A stretch of 64,000 nt of DNA from Rhizobium mayense. GTDB taxonomy: Bacteria; Pseudomonadota; Alphaproteobacteria; Rhizobiales; Rhizobiaceae. The stretch lies in NCBI RefSeq assembly GCF_030272705.1, contig NZ_JARFYM010000002.1, forward strand, positions 496,001 through 560,000, written 5' to 3'. Both the position numbers and the translations under genes were made by a program. Of this stretch, positions 54,080 to 62,320 are shown one piece after another (the first letter of the stretch is position 1; the number at the start of each line of letters is the position of its first letter). The notes beneath the pieces were generated by a model, which ran no database searches, was not told the origin of the DNA, and saw only the letters and a list, made by a program, of their open reading frames with translations.

Positions 54080-55027
54080 ATGACCGATATCCAGGCTGAT
54101 CTGACGCAATCCATGAGCATCGCGATCCGCCCGGCGCCCAACCGACAGCGCGGCGCCGGCATAGCACCGTGGCTCTATCTCGCGCCGGCGCTGATCCTGC
54201 TTTTTGTGTGGACCTACATTCCACTGGTGGAAGCCTTCAAGCTCTCCTTCTACCAGTGGAACATGCTGCCGACCGCACCGCAACGCTTCGTGGGCCTCGA
54301 CAATTACCGGCGGATCTTCGCGTTGTCCGAGATGCGCACAGCGCTTTGGAACACGCTTTTCTACATCATCGGCCTGTTTCCGATGTCGGTGATTATCCCG
54401 CTTTTCGTCGCCATCCTGACGCAGGACCTGCAGGGCCGTCTGCGCATGCTCTATCGCACCCTGATCTTTGTACCGATGATCGTGCCTCCGGTCGTTGCGG
54501 CGATCCTGTGGCGCTGGCTTTTGAGCGACGATCATGGGCTCGTGAACAACCTCCTCGCGCTCGCAGGGTTCGGAACCGTCGGCTTCCTGACCGACCCCTA
54601 TTATGCCCTGGCGACCCTCACCTGGATCACGGGCTGGAAGCTCATCGGTTTTTCGACGCTGCTCTTTTCTTCCGCCAATGCCGGTATCGATCGGTCTTAT
54701 GTCGAGGCGGCGCGCATCGATGGCGCCAGCCGTTGGCAGATCGTCCGCGATATCCGTCTGCCGCTGCTGTCGCCAACGATCATGCTCCTATCGATGATGA
54801 CAATCTTGTTTGGCGCGCAGTGGAGCTTCGCCTATATCAGCGTGCTGACCAATGGCGGCCCGCTGAAATCGACGACGAATATCTTCTACGTGCTTTGGGA
54901 GTACGGCTTCGAAACGCTCTCGGCCGGTTGGAGCGCGGCTGCAGGCATGATCACTTTTGCGAGCTTTGCGGTCATCGCCTTCGCCTGCCTGCGCCTGATG
55001 AAGAGGTATGCCGTCTATGACAATTGA
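54080..55027 (+). CDS. Sugar-type ABC transporter permease, UgpA/MalF-like
   Basis: A 315-residue permease with six helices. WLYLAPALILLFVWTYIPLVEAFKLSFYQWNM begins the first segment, and the EAA loop is YVEAARIDGASRWQIVRDIRLPLLSPTI (about 210-237). It follows the binding-protein gene after the stem-loop and overlaps the next permease gene by 11 nt. Confidence 0.93.
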   Translation: MTDIQADLTQSMSIAIRPAPNRQRGAGIAPWLYLAPALILLFVWTYIPLVEAFKLSFYQWNMLPTAPQRFVGLDNYRRIFALSEMRTALWNTLFYIIGLFPMSVIIPLFVAILTQDLQGRLRMLYRTLIFVPMIVPPVVAAILWRWLLSDDHGLVNNLLALAGFGTVGFLTDPYYALATLTWITGWKLIGFSTLLFSSANAGIDRSYVEAARIDGASRWQIVRDIRLPLLSPTIMLLSMMTILFGAQWSFAYISVLTNGGPLKSTTNIFYVLWEYGFETLSAGWSAAAGMITFASFAVIAFACLRLMKRYAVYDN

Positions 55028-55871
55028 CCTCTTGTCACAAAGTCAGGCAACCGGCGGCCGTCGCCTGACGCTTCGGATGACCTGCCTCCATGCGCTGATG
55101 ATCCTTCTGTCTTTCGTCGCGGTATTTCCGATCTACTGGATGATCATCAGCTCGCTGAAGGCAGACAACGACATCTTCTCGACCGCGCTTTGGCCGGCAG
55201 ATCCGTCGCTTGAGAACTATGCCTATGTATTCGCCAAGATGCCGATCCTGCGCATCATCGCCAATACGACCATCGTTTCGGTAACGACGGCTGCCCTGCA
55301 GGTTCTCACCGGCCTTCTTGCCGCCTATGCGCTGGTCCGCTGGCGCATGCGTCTTGCTGGGTTCGTCAACGGGTTGATCGCACTTTCGTGGCTGGTGCCG
55401 TTTCAGGTCACGATGATCCCGAACTATGTCTTCGCTTCCCAGCTCGGTCTGCTCGACAGCCTCGGCGGCTTGATCATCCCGAATGCAGTCGCCGCCTTCG
55501 CCGTTCTTCTGCTTTACCATTCCATGCGGTCGTTTCCGACCGAAGTGCTGGAGGCGGGGCGCATGGACGGAGCGGGGCACTGGCGCATCCTGTGGGAGAT
55601 CGTCGTGCCCAACATGCGAGCGCCGATCGCCTCGCTCGCCATCCTCGCCTTCATCTCCGCCTGGAACGAATATTTCTGGCCGCTGCTGCTGTCGCGCAAG
55701 ATCGAAAACTCGGTTGTGCAGATCGGCCTGCAGATGTTCATGACGCAGGAAGGCAATCTCTGGGGGCCGTTGATGGCGGCGGCAACACTCGCCAGCCTGC
55801 CGATCCTCCTCATCTATCTCGTCCTGCAGAGGCAGGTGATCGAATCCTTCATGAAGTCGGGAATCCGCTGA
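55017..55871 (+). CDS. Sugar-type ABC transporter permease, UgpE/MalG-like
   Basis: A 284-residue MalG/UgpE-type permease. The EAA-type loop reads VLEAGRMDGAGHWRILWEIVVPNMRAPIASLAILAFISAWNEYFWPLLL (about 175-222). The ATG at 55017 is chosen because AGAGG is then about 10 nt upstream; an ATG at 55008 has no spacing. It overlaps the previous gene by 11 nt and shares one nucleotide (TGATG) with the phosphatase gene. No ATPase gene follows, so the importer must borrow one. Confidence 0.93.
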   Translation: MTIDLLSQSQATGGRRLTLRMTCLHALMILLSFVAVFPIYWMIISSLKADNDIFSTALWPADPSLENYAYVFAKMPILRIIANTTIVSVTTAALQVLTGLLAAYALVRWRMRLAGFVNGLIALSWLVPFQVTMIPNYVFASQLGLLDSLGGLIIPNAVAAFAVLLLYHSMRSFPTEVLEAGRMDGAGHWRILWEIVVPNMRAPIASLAILAFISAWNEYFWPLLLSRKIENSVVQIGLQMFMTQEGNLWGPLMAAATLASLPILLIYLVLQRQVIESFMKSGIR

Positions 55872-56620
55872 TGTCGAAAGCCTATGAACGTCTTCTGGTG
55901 CTCGAGGGTGCGCACAACGTCCGAGATCTCGGCGGTTATGCGACGATGACCGGCGCCAGCACACGTTGGCGCGCGCTTCTCAGAAGCGATGGGCTGCATT
56001 TGCTCAGCGCTGCCGATATCGAGAGCCTTCTAAGGGCGGGCCTTTCCACCGTGATCGATCTGCGCAGCGCTGAAGAAATCGCGCTGGAAATCAATCCGTT
56101 TGGTGTGGACGGGCGCGTGCAATATCACAATCTCCCGCTCTTTTCCGCTCTTGCGCCTATCCTGACGACCGCGAAGACCGGCAAGAGCCCTTTCGATATG
56201 GCCGCACGCTATCGCGACGCCATCGAAAACTGCCAGCCGGCCATCGCCGGTGTTCTGTGTGCGATTGCGACGGCGCCGGAGGGGATTGTGCTCTTCCATT
56301 GCAGCGCCGGCAAGGATCGCACCGGCATAATCGCGGCCATCCTGCTTGCAATCGCAGGTGTCGATGACAATACCATTACCGAGGACTATGCCCTTACTGG
56401 CGCAATCGCCGGACGGTTGATCGAACGCCTGCGGGAGAAGTCCTTGCGGGGCGGCGCCGACCCCGCATTCATCGAGCTCGTTCTTGCCAGCGAACCGCAG
56501 ACCATGCGCTCTACACTCCAGCACATCACCCGGATCTATGGCAGCATGCCGGACTATGTCGTGCGGATCGGCCTGTCCAACGACGAGATCGAAAAGCTGC
56601 GCCAACGTATCCTCGGCTGA
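55871..56620 (+). CDS. Protein-tyrosine-phosphatase-like protein
   Basis: A 249-residue protein with the CX5R phosphatase loop HCSAGKDRTG (H143, C144, R150) and the N-terminal NVRDLGGY motif typical of Y_phosphatase3-type proteins. VIDLRSAEEI carries the conserved Asp-Arg. Members act on phosphotyrosine, phosphoinositides or small phosphate esters. The TGATG junction with the permease gene implies translational coupling. Together with the metallophosphoesterase it brackets an importer, which suggests dephosphorylation of the imported compound. Confidence 0.9.
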   Translation: MSKAYERLLVLEGAHNVRDLGGYATMTGASTRWRALLRSDGLHLLSAADIESLLRAGLSTVIDLRSAEEIALEINPFGVDGRVQYHNLPLFSALAPILTTAKTGKSPFDMAARYRDAIENCQPAIAGVLCAIATAPEGIVLFHCSAGKDRTGIIAAILLAIAGVDDNTITEDYALTGAIAGRLIERLREKSLRGGADPAFIELVLASEPQTMRSTLQHITRIYGSMPDYVVRIGLSNDEIEKLRQRILG

Positions 56621-56747
56621 AATCGTACCGTTTTTGTCCGCCGCCCCCCGCTCTGCGAACCCGCCGGTTTCGGAATGTCTTGCTCTCGGATACCAGACAG
56701 TTCTATTTATCCCCTCATGAATGGAATTGTCTGATAACCGAGGTCAA

Positions 56748-56897
56748 ATGAACGACAACGTCATCCAATTTCGAAGGCCAAAGCCGCCCAGGACACCGCG
56801 ACCCGGGTTGCGCCAATTGCTTGTCGTCATTGTCGTGATTGCGGTTTTCGCAGCCGCCTGGGGATATTTTCAGATCTTTGGTTCGCCTGCGCCGTGA
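56748..56897 (+). CDS. Small single-pass membrane protein
   Basis: A 49-residue protein: a basic N-terminal tail (MNDNVIQFRRPKPPRTPRPGLRQ) and one hydrophobic helix (LLVVIVVIAVFAAAWGYFQIF). The ATG has GAGGT about 4 nt upstream. The Arg/Pro-rich tail followed by a single helix is a form I associate with small rhizobial proteins. The function is unknown. Confidence 0.65.
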   Translation: MNDNVIQFRRPKPPRTPRPGLRQLLVVIVVIAVFAAAWGYFQIFGSPAP

Positions 56898-56919
56898 CGC
56901 GTGGAAATCGATAAACAAA

Positions 56920-56944
56920 ACGCCCGCTGTGTGAGAGCGGGCGT
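56920..56944 (-). terminator. Rho-independent terminator of the DUF1127 gene
   Basis: ACGCCCGCT (56920-56928) pairs with AGCGGGCGT (56936-56944). On the minus strand TTTTGTTTA follows the stem. A second hairpin, TCGCACC-N5-GGTGCGA (56953-56971), lies between it and the DUF1127 stop. Confidence 0.75.
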
Positions 56945-56983
56945 GCGAAACATCGCACCATCACGGTGCGAGAGAATTCAATA

Positions 56984-57130
56984 TTACCGAGCGACAGATT
57001 CGCGAGCGATACGCTGGATATCCGAGCGTTCGATGCCGAGATCGTTTAGTCTGCGGTTCGACATGCGGCCGAGTTCCGATACGGTCCGACGATACTTGCG
57101 CCAGTTGTTGAAGGAATGCGCTACGTTCAT
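56984..57130 (-). CDS. DUF1127 domain small protein
   Basis: A 48-residue arginine-rich protein: MNVAHSFNNWRKYRRTVSELGRM, then SNRRLNDLGIERSDIQRIARESVAR. The pattern W-x-x-Y-R-x-T-x-x-E-L-x-x-(M/L)-x-x-R-x-L-x-D-(L/I)-G-I is the DUF1127 (YjiS-like) signature, abundant in rhizobia. Members have been linked to RNA binding and phosphate or carbon metabolism. The ATG at 57130 has AAGGGG 6 nt upstream, which excludes the ATG at 57136. Confidence 0.9.
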   Translation of the reverse strand: MNVAHSFNNWRKYRRTVSELGRMSNRRLNDLGIERSDIQRIARESVAR

Positions 57131-57136
57131 GTTCAT

Positions 57137-57557
57137 CCCCTTTCTTCGGGCTTGGGAGAGCGGCTGCCATCCGGACGCCGCCGTACTTTCGATGGTTAGA
57201 ATATAAAGCGCGGCCTTCCCGGGTAACAGCGCCGATCCCTCAATACACTATTGCACAGAATGCATAACTAATTGCCGATCGCATATTTTTTAGGCGTAAC
57301 CACTGAAGCGGCGCAGTCGGCCGACTCGAGGCCAGCCATCGCAGAATGACCCCGGAATTCGCAAGTCTGCGGGCACCATTGGGGTTTCGGCAGCCTAGTC
57401 CCATCGGCCGCTCTTGATAAGCGAGATAGCCGATATGATACAATCGCATATCTATCGCAATGCAATGCTGGACATCCCTGTGCAACTTCGCCCGGAGGCT
57501 ATCGATCTGCCGCAGATGATCGGCTAACATCATCGCCGAGCAAGGGGATCTCTATCC
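57137..57557. other. Intergenic region without a supported gene
   Basis: About 420 nt between the DUF1127 gene and the 109-residue gene. A 97-codon minus-strand frame (57240-57533, starting MMLADHLRQIDSLRAKLHRDVQHCIAIDMRLYHIGYLAYQ) looks protein-like in its first half but has no ribosome site and a poor second half. I do not call it a gene. No repeat or RNA is evident. Confidence 0.4.
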
Positions 57558-57887
57558 ATGAGCGTTCGTCCACCGCAATCCTTGAGGCAGTTTCATTCGA
57601 CCGACAGCGGGTTCAATGTTCTCGAATATGAACTCATGTCCGAGCGCGCCAATTCCCTCGGACGCCACGGGCTGAAGGTGGAGACCGCGCTTGCGGAACT
57701 GCGGGCATGGGATGCCGCACGCCACAACGACGCGGACCGCGAAAGCCTCGTGGACAAAGCTTCCGACGCCGTCTGGGCCTTCTTCATTCAGCGCGAAACC
57801 TGCGGCCTGCGAAACGGTTGCGATGTCATTCAACGCTACGCCATCCCCAACGAGGTGCTTGCAAGGGTCGGCGCGGTGCGTCGATGA
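57558..57887 (+). CDS. Conserved hypothetical protein (DUF6665-like)
   Basis: A 109-residue soluble protein beginning MSVRPPQSLRQFHSTDSGFNVLEYELMSERANSLGRHGLKVETALAELRAWD. Its core, SLVDKASDAVWAFFIQRETCGLRNGCDVIQRYAIPNEVLARVGAVRR, is a pattern I associate with the rhizobial DUF6665 family. AAGGGG lies about 10 nt upstream. No enzymatic motif is visible. It converges on the glutathione transferase gene. Confidence 0.75.
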   Translation: MSVRPPQSLRQFHSTDSGFNVLEYELMSERANSLGRHGLKVETALAELRAWDAARHNDADRESLVDKASDAVWAFFIQRETCGLRNGCDVIQRYAIPNEVLARVGAVRR

Positions 57888-57935
57888 AGCCGGGCGGCGC
57901 TTTTAGCCCAGCTTCGGCTGTAACGAGAAGTTTGC

Positions 57936-58811
57936 TCAGCTCGCGGCTGCGAGCTTGTCCTGCGTCTTGGTTTCGAAATCGCTGGCGTCATGGCGCTCAT
58001 GCAACTGGCCTGAGAGCTCGCCGGATACCCGGTTGACCATCCGCCCACGCTTTACCGCCGGTCGTTCGAAGATCGCATCCGCCCAGCGCTGAACGTTCTT
58101 ATAGTCCTGCACCTGAAGGAACTCACCCGCCCCATATTGCCAGCCCTTGGCCAAGCCGCCGTACCAGGGCCAAACGGCGATATCGGCGATCGTGTAGTCC
58201 TTGCCGCCTAGATATTCGCTTTCAGCGAGGCGACGATCGAGCACGTCGAGCTGGCGCTTGACCTCCATGGCAAAGCGGTCGATTGCATATTCGATCTTCT
58301 CCGGCGCATAAGCGTAGAAATGGCCGAACCCGCCGCCGAGATAAGGCGCGCTACCCATCTGCCAGAACAGCCAAGAAAAGCATTCGGCACGCGCGGCCGG
58401 GTCGGTCGGCAGGAAAGCGCCGAACTTTTCGGCGAGATAGGTCAGGATAGAACCGGACTCGAAGACCCGGATCGGCTTCGGGCCGCTGCGGTCCATTAGA
58501 GCCGGTATTTTGGAGTTCGGATTGACCGCAACGAAGCCGCTTCCGAACTGCTCGCCTTCGCCGATCTTGATCAACCAGGCGTCATATTCCGCGCCGCTAT
58601 GGCCGAGAGCCAGCAGCTCTTCGAGCATGATCGTGACCTTCACGCCATTCGGCGTCGCCAGCGAATAGAGTTGGAGGGGATGGCGGCCGACCGGCAGCTC
58701 CTTGTCATGTGTCGGTCCCGCGATCGGGCGATTGATGCTTGCAAACTGGCCTCCGCTCGGCTTGTTCCAGGTCCAGATTTTCGGCGGCGTGTATTCGGAA
58801 GAACCGGTCAT
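57936..58811 (-). CDS. yghU: Glutathione S-transferase, YghU-like disulfide-bond oxidoreductase
   Basis: A 291-residue Nu-class glutathione transferase. The N-terminal extension (YTPPKIWTWNKPSGGQFASINRPIAGPTHDKELPVGRHPLQLYSLATPNGVKVTIMLEELL) is diagnostic of YghU/YfcG proteins. NPNSKIPALMD and VFESGSILTYLAEKFG form the glutathione site. The ATG at 58811 has AGGAG 8 nt upstream. YghU reduces disulfides and peroxides with glutathione in the cytoplasm. It is a stand-alone gene unconnected to the neighbouring iron locus. Confidence 0.92.
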   Translation of the reverse strand: MTGSSEYTPPKIWTWNKPSGGQFASINRPIAGPTHDKELPVGRHPLQLYSLATPNGVKVTIMLEELLALGHSGAEYDAWLIKIGEGEQFGSGFVAVNPNSKIPALMDRSGPKPIRVFESGSILTYLAEKFGAFLPTDPAARAECFSWLFWQMGSAPYLGGGFGHFYAYAPEKIEYAIDRFAMEVKRQLDVLDRRLAESEYLGGKDYTIADIAVWPWYGGLAKGWQYGAGEFLQVQDYKNVQRWADAIFERPAVKRGRMVNRVSGELSGQLHERHDASDFETKTQDKLAAAS

Positions 58812-59051
58812 GCTCAAGCTCCTGATATTTGATAACGGACGTACAGTCGATTTGCTGCTATGCACCTAGCAGAGGCAACGACGCCTTGTCAGCGCCAAGA
58901 GCATCACTTCACGTAACATTGTTTGGGTGCCGACAGGGATCAGGGATGGCCTTCGAAAGACGAGGAAGCGACTATCGAAGCGTGATTTTCGCTCACGGCT
59001 TTTCGAAGACGAGGTATTACAAACCGTGTGGGCGGCGGCTTTGTTTCCGGC

Positions 59052-59864
59052 CTATCGTCGTCCTTGCGGCAGCGGGCAGCTCGCGCCGCATCCGCCGACA
59101 TCCTGCAGGCAATAGCGCAAACAACAGACTTTGCGGCGTTTGAACGCGAGGCCGCTCTCGTCCTGCATGTTGCGAAGGGCGCCACACAAGGGGTTCTTCT
59201 CGCCGTCGGGAAACGTGGGGTCGGAAATCAGTGGCGCCCCTTCCTCAGCTAATGCGGGAGCGCTTTGACGGCCTGTTTCATCGATGATCCAATCGAGATA
59301 GCCAGCCGCATTCCCCCAAAGCAGTTTGGCGCTCAGATGCGCATGATGGGAAATCGCGTCTGTCAGGGGTTCTATGTGCTGCCGCAGGAGAGGCGCCATT
59401 GCGGTATGGATATCAAGCTCCCGCACCTGTCCGAGATTTGGTAGAAGAAATGACACCGGCGTCGCCGTTTCCCGGTCGAGACATACCGAGACCTCATCGA
59501 GCGAGACCGGCAGGTAACGTCGCAGCTCCAGCCATGCCAGCGCGGTGTTGATGGTCAATGTACTGAGGTAATAAAGAGTCCAGAGCGATACGATGGCGCG
59601 GCGATCGGCCGGCAAAAATCTCGCCCCGTATCGGTCGATGATGCTGTTGAAGCAATCTGCTTCGCAAAGCGCCGAACATGCGATGACATCGCAACCTGCC
59701 GGGGCGTCTAGCAAGAATTTCCCGCGGCAGAAGCCGTATTTCTCTCCACCGTGGCGAACCAACAGAGCTCCAAGATCGCGGTCGCCGTCCGCACCCGAGG
59801 GCGCGGGCGGTATCGGTTGCTTTGACGAGGCTTGGGTCTGAACCAACGACCTACCCAATCTCAC
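59052..59864 (-). CDS. fhuF: FhuF-like siderophore ferric reductase
   Basis: A 270-residue cytoplasmic [2Fe-2S] protein that reduces iron-siderophore complexes to release iron. The C-terminal cluster motif is CCLRYCLQDVGGCGASC, that is CC-x10-C-x3-C; Escherichia coli FhuF has CC-x10-C-x2-C, so one residue is extra here. An additional Cys lies in the loop. The GTG start overlaps the stop of the receptor gene by 3-4 nt, so the two are translationally coupled. Co-transcription with a siderophore receptor supports the call. Confidence 0.85.
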   Translation of the reverse strand: MRLGRSLVQTQASSKQPIPPAPSGADGDRDLGALLVRHGGEKYGFCRGKFLLDAPAGCDVIACSALCEADCFNSIIDRYGARFLPADRRAIVSLWTLYYLSTLTINTALAWLELRRYLPVSLDEVSVCLDRETATPVSFLLPNLGQVRELDIHTAMAPLLRQHIEPLTDAISHHAHLSAKLLWGNAAGYLDWIIDETGRQSAPALAEEGAPLISDPTFPDGEKNPLCGALRNMQDESGLAFKRRKVCCLRYCLQDVGGCGASCPLPQGRR

Positions 59865-62020
59865 CAGGAATATTTCAGCGTTCCAACGACCTTGCGTCGA
59901 TCGCCGTAGTACTCGGTTCCGTAGTAGCTGCTCGCGACATACTTGCGGTCGAAGAGGTTTGTCGCATTGACCGCAAGCTTGACGTTCTTGGTCACGTTAT
60001 AGCTGACCGCCGCATCGAACACGGCATATCCTCCGACAGAGACCGTGTTTGCGTCGTCACCATAGGTCTGCCCGATATAGCGGACGCCGCCGCCAAGGTT
60101 CAGATCGCCGCGCTGCCCTTCTCCAGGGATCGTGTAGTCGAGCCAGGCCGAGGCAAGATGTCTCGGAACGCGCTGCGGCCTGTTGCCGACATTTCCGCTC
60201 GTTCCGTCCTCGCGGATCTCGGCATCCCAATAGGAATAAGCCAGCGTCAGGTTGACATGATCGCTCAATGCCGCCTTGCCCTCCAGCTCGATGCCACGCA
60301 CGCCCACCTTGCCGATCTGCTCCTGAATGAGCGGCGTCACGTAAGTCGGCACATTGGTCTGCGTCAGATCGAACAGGGCGGCGCTGAACAGCCCATCGAA
60401 ATTGTCGGGCTGATACTTCAGGCCGACTTCGTACTGCTGGCCCTTCTGGGGCTTCAGCGAACCGCTCAACGCATAGCCATTGGCGGACGGCGTCACGAGA
60501 GGCTGGAAGCTTTCCGAATAATTTACATAGGCGGCGAGATTGGAATTGATCTTGTAGGTGAGCCCAGCGCGTTTGGTGAACGCGGATTCGGTGTTGTCGT
60601 CCCTGGTGCCCAGGTCGACATAATCTGCGGTCGTGTGGACATGGTCCCAACGGCCGCCAAGTGTGGCGATCCAACGATCGTCGAAGGTCAACTGCTCCTG
60701 CGCGTAGAACCCAACGGCCTGCTGCTTGACCCGCCAATTCACGTAGGGATTGAGATTGATGCAGGACAGACCGCAGTAGGCAGGATTGTAGATGTCGATC
60801 GGCCCGGCTGTGCCGTACTGGATATTTTCGCGAGTGTTGTCGTTGGCGTAGTCGATGCCGACAAGCGTCTTGCTGTCGAAGGCTTTCCACCCGGTATCGT
60901 ATTGCAGCTGGTTGTCGATCACATAGCGGTTCGACAGGCCATCCACCGAGAAGGCCTCGCGGTCAGCGGTCGGATCGAGGGAGGCTCCATAAACCTCGGC
61001 ATAATCGAGGCTGAGATGTGTATAGCGGGCATTAGAGCGGAAGGTCAGACCATCGCTGATTTCATGCTCGAACTGATAGCCGATATCGCTTTGACGGGTG
61101 TCGAAGCGATTGAAATCGGGTTCGCCCAGGAAGGTATTGATGTCCAGATCGGCGCCGACCGGAAAGCCCCGCGCGCCGGTCCCGTCCCGCTTGTAGTAGT
61201 CGGTCAGAATGGTGAGCGACGTTCCTTCGTCGGGCTTGATGGTCAGAGCCGGCGCGACATAGAGACGATCATCCTTGGAATAGTCCCAGCCTAGGTCTCC
61301 ATCCTTGGAAAGCGCCGTCAACCGATAGCTCCAGACACCATCAGCATCGAGCGGCCCGCCAAAGTCGGTGCCGACCTCCTTGGTTCCATCGCCGAAGGAT
61401 GTGTAGACCTCGCCCTGCTTTTCCTCCGGCGGACGCTTCGTGATCGCATTGATAAGACCACCCGGCGCGTTGAGACCGAAAAGCGTCGACGTCGATCCCT
61501 TCAGGACTTCCACGCGCTGCAAACCATAGGGCTCAAGGCGGCTTGCCGTGTACCAAGCGGGGATGCGGGCCGTGAGCCCGTCGCGGTAAGTGCCGAGCGC
61601 CGTCTGGTCGAAGCCGCGAATACGGAAATAGTCATAACGGTCGTCATTGCCGAACTCGTCCGTGAAGACGCCTGCGGTGTAGGCGACGGCCTGCTGCAGA
61701 TTGTCGACATGACGCTCTTCGAGCTCCTTTTCCGTCACCACCGAGACGGCCGCCGGGATATCGATGATTGGAGTGTCCGTCTTGGTGCCGGTCATCGTGT
61801 CCGTGGCGACGATGGTGGCATCGGGACCGCTAGCACGGTCGGACTTGCCGACCACGACGATCTTCGGAAGTTCGGTCGCGGATTCCTGTGCCCAAGCCGT
61901 CGGCGCCAGCGCCAAAGAAACGGCTGTCAAAGCACTGCCAGCAACAAGATGCCCCGTCACACGACGCCCATCCACGCATTTTAAGGACGCGCGAAACCCT
62001 CCCTGCCGGTTGATCACCAT
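59861..62020 (-). CDS. fhuA: TonB-dependent ferric-siderophore receptor (FhuA/FoxA-like)
   Basis: A 719-residue outer-membrane receptor with a signal sequence ending near AWAQE. The plug domain (about 75-210) has IDIPAAVSVVTEKELEERHVDNLQQAVAYTAGV, YFRIRGFDQT and VEVLKGSTSTLFGLNAPGGLINAITKRP. A 22-stranded barrel ends in TLKYSW, the terminal aromatic residue needed for assembly. The layout follows FhuA-type hydroxamate receptors. It diverges from fhuC-fhuD and is followed by fhuF. A ferrichrome-like hydroxamate is the likely ligand, but the exact siderophore is not readable. Confidence 0.9.
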   Translation of the reverse strand: MVINRQGGFRASLKCVDGRRVTGHLVAGSALTAVSLALAPTAWAQESATELPKIVVVGKSDRASGPDATIVATDTMTGTKTDTPIIDIPAAVSVVTEKELEERHVDNLQQAVAYTAGVFTDEFGNDDRYDYFRIRGFDQTALGTYRDGLTARIPAWYTASRLEPYGLQRVEVLKGSTSTLFGLNAPGGLINAITKRPPEEKQGEVYTSFGDGTKEVGTDFGGPLDADGVWSYRLTALSKDGDLGWDYSKDDRLYVAPALTIKPDEGTSLTILTDYYKRDGTGARGFPVGADLDINTFLGEPDFNRFDTRQSDIGYQFEHEISDGLTFRSNARYTHLSLDYAEVYGASLDPTADREAFSVDGLSNRYVIDNQLQYDTGWKAFDSKTLVGIDYANDNTRENIQYGTAGPIDIYNPAYCGLSCINLNPYVNWRVKQQAVGFYAQEQLTFDDRWIATLGGRWDHVHTTADYVDLGTRDDNTESAFTKRAGLTYKINSNLAAYVNYSESFQPLVTPSANGYALSGSLKPQKGQQYEVGLKYQPDNFDGLFSAALFDLTQTNVPTYVTPLIQEQIGKVGVRGIELEGKAALSDHVNLTLAYSYWDAEIREDGTSGNVGNRPQRVPRHLASAWLDYTIPGEGQRGDLNLGGGVRYIGQTYGDDANTVSVGGYAVFDAAVSYNVTKNVKLAVNATNLFDRKYVASSYYGTEYYGDRRKVVGTLKYSW

Positions 62021-62320
62021 GCAAAGCCACTCCTGTCTGTCATTTTCTGGTCACGTAGCGGAGTAGCGGTCCCCCGGCGATCCGCCTGCGTTGCGGGCAA
62101 AATATAAACATAACTGAAAGAGTCAACTTAAAAAATCCGACGTCCCGCGCTCGGCGCAAGAGCCAGCGCGACCGGTTTAAGCCAATGACAAACAGATGTT
62201 TTCGTGCTCACCATGGAAGGGACGGCGGCGATCGCGGCGGGGACGTCAGAGACAAAAATAATACTTGATAATTGCAGTCATCTTTAGTACCGACAGGCAC
62301 CTTGCCGCGAGGGACGACAC
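62021..62320. other. Divergent iron-regulated promoter region
   Basis: A 300-nt gap between the receptor gene and fhuC. On the minus strand TTGACT (62129-62124) is followed by AT-rich sequence that could serve as the receptor promoter. An IRO-like box near fhuC is listed separately. No coding sequence is apparent. Confidence 0.5.
62266..62280. promoter_or_regulatory. IRO box-like site (TGA-N9-TCA), candidate RirA target
   Basis: TGATAATTGCAGTCA matches TGA-N9-TCA, the core of the rhizobial iron-responsive IRO motif bound by RirA. It lies 40 nt upstream of the fhuC start, where repression in iron-replete cells would be expected. Confidence 0.5.

Noticed and set aside
57240..57533. Minus-strand 97-codon frame with a protein-like first half
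   Set aside because: There is no ribosome-binding site, the second half has atypical composition, and no family is recognised. It is described as intergenic instead.
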